A stretch of 64,000 nucleotides of DNA from Brachybacterium kimchii (GTDB lineage: Bacteria > Actinomycetota > Actinomycetes > Actinomycetales > Dermabacteraceae). This document shows, piece by piece, positions 17,341 through 26,567 of this stretch; the stretch's first letter is position 1, and every line of letters starts with the position of its first letter. The stretch is from positions 2,232,001 to 2,296,000 of the forward strand of contig NZ_CP097218.1 of assembly GCF_023373525.1 (NCBI RefSeq). The letters run 5' to 3'. The notes below the pieces were generated by a model. The model was not told the DNA's origin, searched no databases, and saw nothing but the letters and a program-made list of their open reading frames with translations. The position numbers and the translations under genes are program-made.

Positions 17341-19150
17341 CCACGGCTCCTTCCCTGCACTCCCACTGAGCGCGGTCGTATGCCGCAACGTATCGTCTCA
17401 CCATCGAGAGCCAGGTCCGTTCGCTGGCCAGTTGGTGGGCACGGTCTGCCAGGGCGGCTCGACGGCGGTCCGAATCCGCTAGGTCAACGATCGCCTGAGC
17501 GAGACCGGATGGATCTCCAGCTGGGGCGAGTGTCGCGCAGATCTGCCCACGACTGTTCGTGACGCATTCCCGCAAGGCCGGCAGATCGCTCACCACGACG
17601 GGCCGTCCGAGAGCCATTGCCTCGACGGGCTTCTGCGGAGTTACTGCGCGCGAGACGTCCAGGTCTAGCCGAGGCACCACGACTACGTCCAACGCTTGAA
17701 CCCAGAACTTCGCCTCTTCTCGTGGGACTCGTCCAGGCATTATGACTCTGTCCTGAATCCCGAGTTCAGCCGCAAGTGCGATCAAAGAGGGTGCGGCCGT
17801 GCCATCACCGGCTATCACGACATGCAACCGATCCCGCACCACCTGCGAGACATGACTCGAGTGCAAAATTTCGGAAACAGCATGCAGAAGCACATCGTGG
17901 CCCTCGTAGGGAACCAGGGCGCTCACCGCACCGACAACGAAGGCATCTGGTGGCACATCTAGCCCAAGTCTGTTTCGCGCGCCCTGGGGGGTTAGGTCCT
18001 GGTCGAGAAGCGATTTTTCGACGCCGTTCGGGACCACAGTAATTACCCCAGCGTCAACACCCCGCCTCTCAAGTTCGTCTGCCATCGTCTGACTCAAGGT
18101 GATGACTGCTCCTGCTTGAGCAGCAAGTTCTCCCTCGCGCGCAGATACAAGAGAGGCCTTCTGTGACGCAGATGCGGCCTCTCGGGATGTGGGCGTGCGA
18201 TGTGAAGCTATCCATGTCTGCTCCATCAGGCCGCGAACCTCAAAGACCCACGGAATACCGGTCTCGGCGCTGACGGCCTGTGCGACCAGAGCATTCCGAT
18301 AGTCCGTCGTGGCGTGGAGCACGTGCGGATCGAACTCGTCGACTAACTCCATCGCCCTTGCAACCTCCTGCTCGAGACGACTCTCCGGAGTCTCGCCCAG
18401 ACGCCCCGGAAGGCAACGTGTGTACCGAATACCGTCGACTAGATCTTCGTCTTTTGCCCAGAACTTTCCAACCATCACAGGGTAACCAGTGCGCGTAAGT
18501 GCGACGGAGTCGATACCTGCCTCGCTCATTGAGCTGAGGATACGATGAGTTCGCAGTGAGTAGCCGGACTGAGTGTGCGGGAGCGAGTTCGTGATAAAAT
18601 GAAGAACGCGCCTTGGTTGCCCCGATCCGCTCAGGGCAAGGTGCCTCACTCGTCGATCGATAGAAGGCGCATGCAGTTGAATGCCTGGGCTCATTAGTCG
18701 ACGCTCACTGCGAAGACGTCCAGCCTGAACTGTGCGCCCCAGTCCAGCCTCCTCAAGCACAAAGAGCGCCCCGTCAATGTCTCCAAGTGCCGTCTTCGCA
18801 CGCGCTCGAAGCAATGGTGAGGCACTTGAATCGATGAGGTCATGGCGATCAAGGAGTACTGCGACCTCTAAACCCATCCTGGAGTGCACGCTGAGCGCCG
18901 ACTTCGCGAGCGCAAGTGAGGCGAGGTCATCCCCGGCGACGAAGGCACCGAAGGAGGCAACCCCCCGGGCGCGCGGCCCGAGGACTCGTACCGACTGCAA
19001 CACACGTCCCATTCGCGCGCGGGCCCCCATGGGGATCCGTCGCGCTACCTGGAGCACGAGCACGGCAGGGTCATCCCGCAGGTGCTGCCCGGCCGACGCC
19101 GCGAGAAGCGAACTGCTTCTGATGGCACGCGAGACAGCAGAGATGAGCAC
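17330..19150 (-). CDS. GT4 family glycosyltransferase
   Basis: 606 aa, long for GT4 because of an extra N-terminal region of about 175 residues without recognisable motifs. The GT-B fold starts at VLHFITNSLPHTQSGYSLRT (glycine-rich acceptor loop), followed by VFEVRGLMEQTW, VVPNGVE, IAGDGT and the donor-binding TPQKPVEAMALGRPVVVSD. GT4 enzymes are retaining and use nucleotide sugars, but the sugar cannot be told from the sequence. It starts with GTG at 19150 and is the first gene of the operon with the ABC exporter, wecB and the dehydrogenase. The 219 bp upstream hold the divergent start of the ABC importer operon and mark a shift to higher GC. Confidence 0.82.
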   Translation of the reverse strand: MLISAVSRAIRSSSLLAASAGQHLRDDPAVLVLQVARRIPMGARARMGRVLQSVRVLGPRARGVASFGAFVAGDDLASLALAKSALSVHSRMGLEVAVLLDRHDLIDSSASPLLRARAKTALGDIDGALFVLEEAGLGRTVQAGRLRSERRLMSPGIQLHAPSIDRRVRHLALSGSGQPRRVLHFITNSLPHTQSGYSLRTHRILSSMSEAGIDSVALTRTGYPVMVGKFWAKDEDLVDGIRYTRCLPGRLGETPESRLEQEVARAMELVDEFDPHVLHATTDYRNALVAQAVSAETGIPWVFEVRGLMEQTWIASHRTPTSREAASASQKASLVSAREGELAAQAGAVITLSQTMADELERRGVDAGVITVVPNGVEKSLLDQDLTPQGARNRLGLDVPPDAFVVGAVSALVPYEGHDVLLHAVSEILHSSHVSQVVRDRLHVVIAGDGTAAPSLIALAAELGIQDRVIMPGRVPREEAKFWVQALDVVVVPRLDLDVSRAVTPQKPVEAMALGRPVVVSDLPALRECVTNSRGQICATLAPAGDPSGLAQAIVDLADSDRRRAALADRAHQLASERTWLSMVRRYVAAYDRAQWECREGAVGGD

Positions 19151-19369
19151 TTTCGGCTGGCCTTTCGGAGGAGGACGAGGCGGGGAGGATCCAGCGAATG
19201 ATAGCGAGTGCTCGTGTCGCGGACCACCGGAGGGTGGCCATACCCCCTCATAAGCGCCGATTTGTTGTCATACGTCCGTTTGCCCGCGTTGCCACCCGGC
19301 TCCACGATCCCCGGCAGTGGTAACTTCCTGTCTGCCATCTCACATCCCTTCCCCACGAGAGCAGCGTCA
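19151..19369. other. divergent intergenic region at composition boundary
   Basis: 219 bp between the GT4 gene and the ABC importer. Open frames run through it, but residues before 19370 look non-coding. No clear promoter consensus or riboswitch-like fold was recognised. GC content rises clearly on the right side. Confidence 0.4.
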
Positions 19370-20302
19370 ATGGACGAGGACGCCCGAGAAACTGCTGGCA
19401 GTGCACTGCCGGCCCCGGCGCAGACCGCGGTCCCAGCCACCACGGAGCAGCCGACCGGACCCCCGCCAAGCATCCCCACACGCCGCTCCAGATCGCTGAT
19501 CTGGCTGCGCAATCGCGGGATCCAGGTTGGCGTGCTCATCGTGATTTTCCTGGTGTGGACAATCGTCGCCGGGATGCATCTGGTCTCCGCGCAGTTCCTG
19601 CCCGGGCCCGGCACCGTCTGGAAGGCCTTCTGGAACGCGAACTCGTGCGTCCCCGTCGCCGAAGGCGCGCTGCGCAAGGTCTGCGGCGTGCAGAACTACT
19701 ACCTGTGGGAGCACCTGGTCGCGAGCCTCCAGCGCATGGCCGTGGGCGTGGGCGCGGCACTGATCGCCGGCACCATCATCGGCTTCGCGATGGCCGCCTC
19801 GAAGTGGACCACCCTGGCGCTCGCCCCGTACCTCAACTTCATCCGCGCCCTGCCGCCGCTGGGCTACATCGGTTTGATCATCGTCTGGGTCGGCATCGGC
19901 GACGCCGCGAAGTACTGGCTGCTGTTCCTCGCCGCGTTCCCTCCGATCGTGCTCGCGACGATGAACGGCGTGCGCGACGTCTCGGCGGATCGCATCCAGG
20001 CCGCGCAGTCCATGGGCGCGAGCCGCTGGCAGTCGATCCGCTTCGTGATTCTGCCGGCGTCGCTGAACAGCATCGTCAGCGGCGTCCGGCTCGCGGTCGG
20101 CTTCGCGTGGACCACCGTGGTCGCGGCCGAGCTCAACAACGGCATCCCCGGCATCGGCGGCATCGCCTACCTCGCGGGCACCCAGCTGAACACGGCTCTC
20201 GTGATCGCCTGCGTGGTGCTCATCGGTGTGGTCGCGGTGCTCCTCGACGCCCTGATCGCAAAGCTCGGCGATCTCCTGACCCCCTGGCACGGAAAGGCGT
20301 GA
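19370..20302 (+). CDS. ABC importer permease (SsuC/TauC family)
   Basis: 310 aa. About 55 Pro/Ala/Thr-rich cytoplasmic residues precede a BPD-transport permease with about six helices. The EAA loop is seen in QAAQSMGASRWQSIRFVILP, and GIPGIGGIAYLAG follows, both typical of the nitrate/sulfonate/taurine branch. Together with the next two genes it makes a full importer. The start at 19370 (MDEDARE) is preferred over an in-frame ATG at 19208, whose translation looks random. Its stop overlaps the GTG of the lipoprotein gene by 4 nt (GTGA). Confidence 0.85.
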   Translation: MDEDARETAGSALPAPAQTAVPATTEQPTGPPPSIPTRRSRSLIWLRNRGIQVGVLIVIFLVWTIVAGMHLVSAQFLPGPGTVWKAFWNANSCVPVAEGALRKVCGVQNYYLWEHLVASLQRMAVGVGAALIAGTIIGFAMAASKWTTLALAPYLNFIRALPPLGYIGLIIVWVGIGDAAKYWLLFLAAFPPIVLATMNGVRDVSADRIQAAQSMGASRWQSIRFVILPASLNSIVSGVRLAVGFAWTTVVAAELNNGIPGIGGIAYLAGTQLNTALVIACVVLIGVVAVLLDALIAKLGDLLTPWHGKA

Positions 20303-21378
20303 TCCGCGTGCTCCCCCCTCTTCGCGCGGCGCGCCTGCGTCGGGCCGGTGCGATGCTCGCCATCGCCGCGGTGGCCTTGACCGGATGCGTGCAGCCCGGC
20401 CGCACCGTCCACCCCGACTCGGACGTCGTCAGCGAGCCGTGCCCCGTGGACCCGGACCCCTCGATCACCACCACGGCGCGCATCGCCTGGCAGCCGATCC
20501 CCAACGGCGATCTCGTGGTCAAGGACCGCAGGATCCTCGAAAACTGCATGCCCAACGCGGACATCTCCTGGGTGCAGATGAACTCCGGCGGCGACGTGCT
20601 GCAGGCGTTCGGGTCCCGCAGTGTCGACCTCGCCCAGGTCGGTTCGAGCCCGGCCGTCAAGGGACGCTCGGCCCCGCTCGACGTCGACCTCCAGATCGTG
20701 TGGCTGCACGACGTCATCGGCACCGCTGAATCGCTCGTGGTCCGCGACTCCTCGATCAAGGACCTTAAGGGCCTCGGCGGGAAGCGGATCGCGGTGCCCT
20801 TCGGGTCGACCTCCCACTTCTCGCTGCTGAATGCGCTCCAGAAGGCCGGCATGAGCGGGAAGGTGCAGATCGTGAACCTCTCGACCGACGCCATGCAGGC
20901 CGCCTGGCAGCGCGGTGAGATCGACGCGGCCTGGGTCTGGGAGCCCACCCTCGGCGATCTCGCCGCCGACGGCACCGTGATCATGTCCAGCGCTGACACC
21001 GCGAAGACCGGCGCAGCGACTTACGACCTCGAGGCCGGAACCCGCGACTTCATCAATAAGAACCCGGAGTTCATGAAGATGTGGGGCATCGCCCAGGGCC
21101 GAGGCGTGGAGATGATGAGAGAGGACAAGGAGGCCGCCTCGGACTCCCTCGCCGCCCAGCTCGGGACGCCTCGCAAGGACGCCTTGAAGCTGATGAAGGG
21201 CTACGAGTACCTCACGCCCGCGCAGCAGCTCTCCGACAAGCACTACGGCAAGACCCTGCCCGAGGTTCTCGCCGCAACCGCCGACTTCCTGCTCGAGCAG
21301 AAGGAGATCGACGCGGAGGCAACGCCCCAGCAGTACGCCGGCATGCTCTACCCCGATGCCCTGGAGGCCGCACGATGA
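20299..21378 (+). CDS. ABC importer substrate-binding lipoprotein (TauA/SsuA-like)
   Basis: 359 aa from GTG 20299, preceded by GGAAAGG. Lipoprotein signal: basic start, hydrophobic segment and lipobox LTGC with Cys30. The mature part is a periplasmic-binding-protein type II fold of the NMT1/TauA kind: IAWQPIPNGDLVV, QVGSSPAVKG, IAVPFGSTSHFSLLNAL and IDAAWVWEP, the last typical for sulfonate, taurine and related binders. It captures the ligand outside the membrane for the permease. The ligand is not identifiable by eye. It overlaps the ATPase gene by 4 nt (ATGA), which supports a single transcript. Confidence 0.85.
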   Translation: MIRVLPPLRAARLRRAGAMLAIAAVALTGCVQPGRTVHPDSDVVSEPCPVDPDPSITTTARIAWQPIPNGDLVVKDRRILENCMPNADISWVQMNSGGDVLQAFGSRSVDLAQVGSSPAVKGRSAPLDVDLQIVWLHDVIGTAESLVVRDSSIKDLKGLGGKRIAVPFGSTSHFSLLNALQKAGMSGKVQIVNLSTDAMQAAWQRGEIDAAWVWEPTLGDLAADGTVIMSSADTAKTGAATYDLEAGTRDFINKNPEFMKMWGIAQGRGVEMMREDKEAASDSLAAQLGTPRKDALKLMKGYEYLTPAQQLSDKHYGKTLPEVLAATADFLLEQKEIDAEATPQQYAGMLYPDALEAAR

Positions 21379-22199
21379 GCAGCGCAGCGCCACAGCCTGC
21401 GAGCGGACCCGCGCCTCGGCCGGTCGCGGAGAGCGAGATCGAGTTCCGCGACGTCCGTCATCACTACACGACCGACGGCGGCAGCTCCGTCGCCGCCCTC
21501 AGCACGGTCGACCTGGAGATCCCTCGGGGCCAGTTCGTGTGCGTGGTGGGGCCCTCGGGCTGTGGCAAGACCACCCTGCTGAAGATGATCGCCGGCTTCC
21601 TCACACCCACGGAGGGCACGGTCCTGGCCAACGGAGATCGGGTACAAGGCCCCGCGGCAGGACGCGGCGTCGTCTTCCAGAACGCGAACCTCTACCCCTG
21701 GTTCAGTGTGCTCGACAATGTGGCTCTCGGTCTTCGCATCCGTGGCATGGGCAAGGCCGAGCGTCGCGAGCGCGCCTCCCACTTCCTGGAGACCGTGGGA
21801 CTGCAGGACTTCGCCGATTCCCGCCCGTACGAGCTCTCCGGGGGAATGCAGCAGCGCGCCCAGATCGCCCGCGTGCTCGCCACCGATCCGGACATCATCC
21901 TCATGGACGAGCCCTTCGGCGCTCTCGACGCGATTACCCGCGACAAGCTCCAGGCCGATCTTCTCGAGATCCATCGGTCGCAGCACAAGACGATCTTCTT
22001 CATCACGCATGACGTCGACGAGGCCGTGTTCCTCGGCAACCGCGTGCTGGTGATGAGCCCTCGACCCGGCCGCATTCTCCTGGACGAGGTCATCGACCTG
22101 GAATCCGTGCTCGGCCGCCCGCCGGGCAAGGAGATGCGGGCGATGCCGCAGTTCGTCGCTCTTCGCGAGCGCATATCGGGAGCGATCCAGGCGAGCTGA
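21375..22199 (+). CDS. ABC importer ATPase (TauB/SsuB family)
   Basis: 274 aa. Walker A GPSGCGKTT, Q-loop VVFQNANLYPWFSVLDNV, signature ELSGGMQQRAQIARVL, Walker B IILMDEPFGALDA and H-loop ITHDVDEA are intact. The PW after the Q-loop and DEAVFLGNRVLVMSPRPGRI are standard in the nitrate/sulfonate/taurine group. It energises uptake by the preceding permease and lipoprotein. It is the last gene of the three-gene operon; 95 bp separate it from the symporter gene. Confidence 0.9.
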   Translation: MSSAAPQPASGPAPRPVAESEIEFRDVRHHYTTDGGSSVAALSTVDLEIPRGQFVCVVGPSGCGKTTLLKMIAGFLTPTEGTVLANGDRVQGPAAGRGVVFQNANLYPWFSVLDNVALGLRIRGMGKAERRERASHFLETVGLQDFADSRPYELSGGMQQRAQIARVLATDPDIILMDEPFGALDAITRDKLQADLLEIHRSQHKTIFFITHDVDEAVFLGNRVLVMSPRPGRILLDEVIDLESVLGRPPGKEMRAMPQFVALRERISGAIQAS

Positions 22200-22294
22200 G
22201 GGTTCGCGATAACCTCCCCACGACGTCCATCACCGGCCCGCAGACCGACGATCGCTCCTGTGCTCGTCGCACGCGGCCACGGCTAGGAGCCCCC

Positions 22295-23761
22295 GTGTCA
22301 GCAGTATTCGGCCTTTCCCTCATCGGCGTCTTCTGTCTCCTCGGCATGGCACTGCGACGGTGGGTCCCCTTCCTGCGCACCAACATGGTCCCCGCCTTCG
22401 TCATCGCCGGGTTCCTCGGGGCCATCGCCATGAACGTGGGGCTCGCCGGGGTGATCGACGGTGTGGACCACACACTGTTCACCACGATCACCAGCGAGCT
22501 GTTCACACTCTCCTTTATCTCCATCGGGCTCACCCCGCCTCCGTCCACGACGAGCGACGATGAAGGAGGAATGCGCCGCACGCTGCTCCGAGGCGCCTGG
22601 GCAATGGGACTGACCTGGAGCTTCGTCTTCGTCGTGCAAGCTCTGATCGGGGTGGCCACCGTCGCCGTCACGGGCCGCTTCGGCGGGATGGACGCGGTCT
22701 ATGGATTCATGGTCCCGTTCGCCTTCGCGCAGGGGCCGGGGCAGGCGGTCACGTTCGCGGGGATCTTCGAGCAGCAGGGATGGTCGAACGCCGTCGACGT
22801 CGGCCTGGCCTTCGCGTCGGCAGGTTTCGCCGTCGCATTCCTCGTGGGTGTCCCGCTTGCCAAGTGGGGCATGACCCGCGGGCTCGCCACCCATTCGATG
22901 GGCATCTCCGCCTCGGTCGCCAAGGGGTTCTTCCGCCACGACGAGGAGACGGAGTCCGTCGGCTCGGAGACCACCTTCTCCGGTAACATCGACACCCTCT
23001 CGCTCCACATAGCGCTCATGGGGATCTCCTATGTGCTGGCCCACGTGCTCGCCTGGATCCTCGGCTTCATCCCCGGGTTCATCGGTGACACGATGAGCGG
23101 GATGATGTTCATGAACGGCCTGCTCGCGGCCTATGCCGTGCGCTGGATACTGAGCAGGATGGGCGTCACCCATCTCATCGATCGGCAGCTGCAGGCCAAG
23201 ATCACCGGCTTCGCCACGGACTACGTGGTCGTCGCATCCTTCATGGCGGTCCAGGCCGTGGTGGTCGTGGCGTGGCTGGTACCGATCCTCGTGACGTGCG
23301 TCGTGGCGACCGCGGTGACAGTCGTTCTGGTGTTCCTCCTCGGTCAGCGCTACGGCAGCGACCACGACTTCGAGCGCACCATGGGCATGTTCGGAACGCT
23401 GACGGGGACGACGCCCACCGGCCTCGCGCTGGTGCGTATCCTCGATCCCCGCATGCGGACCACCACGATGGCTGAGATGGGCCTGATGAACCTCCCCGAG
23501 ATGCTCTACATCCCGGCGATGCTCACGATCTCCGCCGCCTTCGCCGGCAGCTTCGGCCTCCCTGCAGCGCTCGGCATCATGGCAGCCCTGACCGTCGCCT
23601 ACTTCGTGATCATGCTCGTCACGCGCAGCATCGGTCGCCGTACCTGGACCTTGAGCGGACAGGTCCCGGACCCCGATGCTGCCGAGCCTGCAGCCCGGTC
23701 CGTCGATCCCGCCTGCCCCGCAACACCCGTGCACCAGCACTCGGAAGGACCCCACTCGTGA
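22295..23761 (+). CDS. GltS-like sodium:glutamate symporter family protein
   Basis: 488 aa with many hydrophobic helices. Recognisable family features are PFAFAQGPGQAV (GltS-like re-entrant loop in the first half) and MFGTLTGTTPTGLALVRILD (the matching loop in the second half). The protein is longer than E. coli GltS and has a hydrophilic C-terminal tail of about 40 residues. GTG start at 22295 after TAGGAGC. Its stop overlaps the GTG of the amidohydrolase gene (GTGA, 23758-23761), so uptake and hydrolysis of one substrate, perhaps an N-acyl amino acid, may be linked (inference). Confidence 0.78.
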   Translation: MSAVFGLSLIGVFCLLGMALRRWVPFLRTNMVPAFVIAGFLGAIAMNVGLAGVIDGVDHTLFTTITSELFTLSFISIGLTPPPSTTSDDEGGMRRTLLRGAWAMGLTWSFVFVVQALIGVATVAVTGRFGGMDAVYGFMVPFAFAQGPGQAVTFAGIFEQQGWSNAVDVGLAFASAGFAVAFLVGVPLAKWGMTRGLATHSMGISASVAKGFFRHDEETESVGSETTFSGNIDTLSLHIALMGISYVLAHVLAWILGFIPGFIGDTMSGMMFMNGLLAAYAVRWILSRMGVTHLIDRQLQAKITGFATDYVVVASFMAVQAVVVVAWLVPILVTCVVATAVTVVLVFLLGQRYGSDHDFERTMGMFGTLTGTTPTGLALVRILDPRMRTTTMAEMGLMNLPEMLYIPAMLTISAAFAGSFGLPAALGIMAALTVAYFVIMLVTRSIGRRTWTLSGQVPDPDAAEPAARSVDPACPATPVHQHSEGPHS

Positions 23762-25383
23762 GCACGCTCTACCACTCCGGCCGAATCATCACCATGGCCG
23801 ATCAGGATGACTCACCGGAGGCCGTCCTCGTGGAGGACGGCAGGATCACCGGCGTCGGCTCTCTTGCCGATCTCCGCGGGCGCGGCGCAGGCGTCATCGA
23901 GGTCGATCTGAGAGGCCGCACACTGATGCCCTCGTTCATCGACTCCCACGGGCACATGCTCCAGCACGGGATGCTCGCCGCCCTGGTCGATCTCGAGGGC
24001 ACCCGCAGCATTGCGGACATCATCGAGGCCTTCCGCGCGCGGCTCGCGGAGCGCGAGTCCGGAGACACCTCCCCGCTGATCGGTGCACGGTACGACCCGT
24101 CACAGCTGGTCGAAGGGCGCCACCCCACGCGGGACGACCTCGACGCCGTCACGGCGGATCTGCCCGTCTTCGCTCTTCATCGCAGCATGCATGTGGCGGT
24201 CGGGAACTCGATCCTGATCGAGGCCGCGGAGATCAACGCCAGCACACCCGATCCCGAGGGCGGCCGATTCGGCCGGCGCGCGGATGGCACCCCGGACGGC
24301 TACGTGGAGGAGCACCCGGCGATGGCGGCACTCTTCACGGTCCTCGATCCTGAGGGAAAGGGCGGGCTGGTCCCCGGCGGCGCCGCCGACGCGTCCACGG
24401 CCGTCGCCCTCGCCGCCGAGGATTACCTGCGCCATGGCATCACCACCGCGCAGGAGGGCGCCGCCGATCCCGGCACCGTTGGCTCGCTCGTCGAGGCCGC
24501 GCGCAAGGGAGCGCTTCCCCTGGACCTCGTGGTCTATCCGATCGCACGCTGGGGCACCGAGGCCCTCGCGGCCCACGACGAATTCACGGGGGACTACGTG
24601 AGGCACCTGCGCCTGGGCGGATGCAAGATGATCCTCGACGGCTCCCCGCAGGCCCGCTCCGCCTGGATGAGCGAGCCGTACGAACCCATCCCCGGAGACG
24701 AGAAGCCAGGCTGCGCCTACCCCACGATTCCACCGGAACAGGTCGAGACCTGGACCCGCGAGCTCGCCGCAGCCGGCGTCCAGCTGATCGCCCACTGCAA
24801 CGGCGACGCCGCCGCGCAGCTCTGGATCGACACCATCGAGCGGGTGGGCGCCCAGAACCCCGCCCTCCTCGACACACGCCCCGTCATGATCCACGCCCAG
24901 ACGGTCCGTGACGACCAGCTCGACCGCATGGCACCACTGGGCATGATCGCCTCGATCTTCTCCGTCCACACCTGGTTCTGGGGCGACGCCCACATGACCA
25001 ACTTCGGCCCCGTCCGCGGCAGGCGCATCTCCCCCGCCCGCTCGGCCCTGGACCGCGGCGTCCGCGTCACCCTCCACCAGGACTCCCCCGTCACGCCTCC
25101 GGACATGCTGCTGAGCATCTGGGCCGCCGTGAACCGCATCAGTCGCACCGGCCGGCCCATCGGCCTCGAGCAGCGCATCTCCACCTGGGAAGCCCTGCGC
25201 GCCGTCACCACCGACGCCGCGTACCAGTACGGCGAGGAGGAGTCCAAGGGCATGATCCGCGCCGGCATGCGCGCTGACCTCGTCATCCTCTCCGCCGACC
25301 CCCTCGCCACACCCCCGCAGGACCTCCGTGACATCGAGGTCCTCACCACCATCAAGGACGGCCAGATCGTCCATCAAGTGTGA
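23758..25383 (+). CDS. YtcJ-like amidohydrolase (copy 1)
   Basis: 541 aa of the Amidohydro_3 family (YtcJ, N-substituted formamide deformylase type). Metal-site motifs are PSFIDSHGHMLQHG (HxH), AHCNGDAAAQ, MIHAQTVRDD and LHQDSPVTPPDML (Asp). A short beta-sandwich encloses the barrel, with the ends starting YHSGRIITM and finishing ADLVILSADPL. These zinc enzymes hydrolyse amide or similar bonds in small molecules; the substrate is not known. It is coupled to the GltS-like symporter. A close paralogue lies at 30784-32406, very similar over its full length. Confidence 0.85.
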   Translation: MSTLYHSGRIITMADQDDSPEAVLVEDGRITGVGSLADLRGRGAGVIEVDLRGRTLMPSFIDSHGHMLQHGMLAALVDLEGTRSIADIIEAFRARLAERESGDTSPLIGARYDPSQLVEGRHPTRDDLDAVTADLPVFALHRSMHVAVGNSILIEAAEINASTPDPEGGRFGRRADGTPDGYVEEHPAMAALFTVLDPEGKGGLVPGGAADASTAVALAAEDYLRHGITTAQEGAADPGTVGSLVEAARKGALPLDLVVYPIARWGTEALAAHDEFTGDYVRHLRLGGCKMILDGSPQARSAWMSEPYEPIPGDEKPGCAYPTIPPEQVETWTRELAAAGVQLIAHCNGDAAAQLWIDTIERVGAQNPALLDTRPVMIHAQTVRDDQLDRMAPLGMIASIFSVHTWFWGDAHMTNFGPVRGRRISPARSALDRGVRVTLHQDSPVTPPDMLLSIWAAVNRISRTGRPIGLEQRISTWEALRAVTTDAAYQYGEEESKGMIRAGMRADLVILSADPLATPPQDLRDIEVLTTIKDGQIVHQV

Positions 25384-25527
25384 GCAGGAGAAAGAGGACG
25401 CGAATCCGAGCCCAACAACCGCGCACGCGCACTCCACCTCCCCTCATTCCCTCCACATACCTCGCTACCTTTACGCGATCCCTTGGCTTAAAGTCACCTC
25501 GTACCCGCTCTTTTCCCGAGAGGCACC
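25384..25527 (+). promoter_or_regulatory. upstream region of the first LCP gene
   Basis: 144 bp that are much poorer in GC than both neighbours, consistent with a promoter. It ends with GAGAGG, a ribosome site six to seven bases before the ATG at 25528. No exact -35/-10 assignment is claimed. Confidence 0.35.
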
Positions 25528-26535
25528 ATGAACGAGGACTTCGATCTCCCGGAGGCCGACGGCGCGATCCGTCGCCGTCCCCGCCGTCGGCGCAGGACCG
25601 CCCTGATCGCCCTGCTCGTCGTCCTCTGCCTGATCGCCGTGGTCGGGATCGTGGTCGGTCGCTACCTGTACTCGCTCGACAACGCCTACCAGAAGCGCAC
25701 GGTGGTCAGCCTCGACGACGACAACAGCGGTCTCAGCGGTTCGGGGACGAACATTCTCCTGCTCGGCTCGGACAAGAGGAACCCGCAGGACGCCGCGGCC
25801 GAGAAGGTCAGCGGCCAGCGCTCCGACACGATCATGCTCGTGCACATCCCCGCCGACGGCGGCGAGGCGTACATCGTCTCGTTCCCCCGCGACATCTACA
25901 TCGACATCCCCGGCCACGGAAAGGACCGCATCAACTCCGCCCTCGCCTACGGCGGCCTCCCGCTCGCAGTCACCACCGTCGAGAACTACACGAAAACCCC
26001 CATCGACCACGTCGCCCTCATCGACTTCGACGGCATCCAAGGGCTCGTCGACTCCCTCGGCGGCGTCGACGTGAACATCCCGAAGTCCTTCGAGCGGGAC
26101 GGCTCGACCTTCACCCAGGGCACACAGCATCTCGATGGCAAGGAGGCCCTGGTGTTCGCGCGCGAGAGGAAGTCCTTCGCCGACGGCGACTTCCAGCGCA
26201 ACCGCGACCAGCAGCAGCTTCTCAAGGCGATCGTCGTGAAGATGATCAGCCGGGACACCCTCACCTCACCGGGGAAGCTCAAGGACGCGGTCGAGAACAT
26301 CTCCCCGTACCTCACCACCGACGACGGTCTGGACTCCGGAACGATCGTGAAGCTCGGGCTCGCGAACCGGGGACTGCGCGGAAGCGACATGCACTTCCTG
26401 GCCGCACCGCACGGCGACCCCTACACCACCTCCGGCGGCGCCAGCGTCGTCGCGGGCGATGAGAAGGGCATGGAGGCCCTGCGCACCGCCCTGAAGGACG
26501 ACACCATGGAGGAGTACGCCGCGAAGGCGGGTTGA
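25528..26535 (+). CDS. LytR-CpsA-Psr family wall-polymer ligase (copy 1)
   Basis: 335 aa. A basic cytoplasmic N-terminus is followed by one membrane helix (about residues 24-46) and an extracellular LCP domain with NILLLGSDKR, the Arg-rich IVSFPRDIYIDIPGHGKDRI, LIDFDGIQGLVDSLGGVDV and ALVFARERK. LCP proteins transfer undecaprenyl-phosphate-linked glycopolymers to peptidoglycan MurNAc, with Arg residues binding the pyrophosphate. The polymer from the 1-19 kb locus is a plausible substrate. A near-copy lies at 28064-29083, and a GT4 gene sits between them on the other strand. Confidence 0.9.
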   Translation: MNEDFDLPEADGAIRRRPRRRRRTALIALLVVLCLIAVVGIVVGRYLYSLDNAYQKRTVVSLDDDNSGLSGSGTNILLLGSDKRNPQDAAAEKVSGQRSDTIMLVHIPADGGEAYIVSFPRDIYIDIPGHGKDRINSALAYGGLPLAVTTVENYTKTPIDHVALIDFDGIQGLVDSLGGVDVNIPKSFERDGSTFTQGTQHLDGKEALVFARERKSFADGDFQRNRDQQQLLKAIVVKMISRDTLTSPGKLKDAVENISPYLTTDDGLDSGTIVKLGLANRGLRGSDMHFLAAPHGDPYTTSGGASVVAGDEKGMEALRTALKDDTMEEYAAKAG

Positions 26536-26567
26536 GGCCGACGGCCGTGCAGGGTCGACCGCCCCGT

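Noticed and set aside
19208..19369. Upstream in-frame extension of the ABC permease
   Set aside because: The 54 extra residues look random. Translation from 19370 gives the normal family layout.
25384..25527. Low-GC patch considered as an attachment site or insertion scar
   Set aside because: No direct repeats or integrase gene are near; a promoter for the LCP gene explains it.
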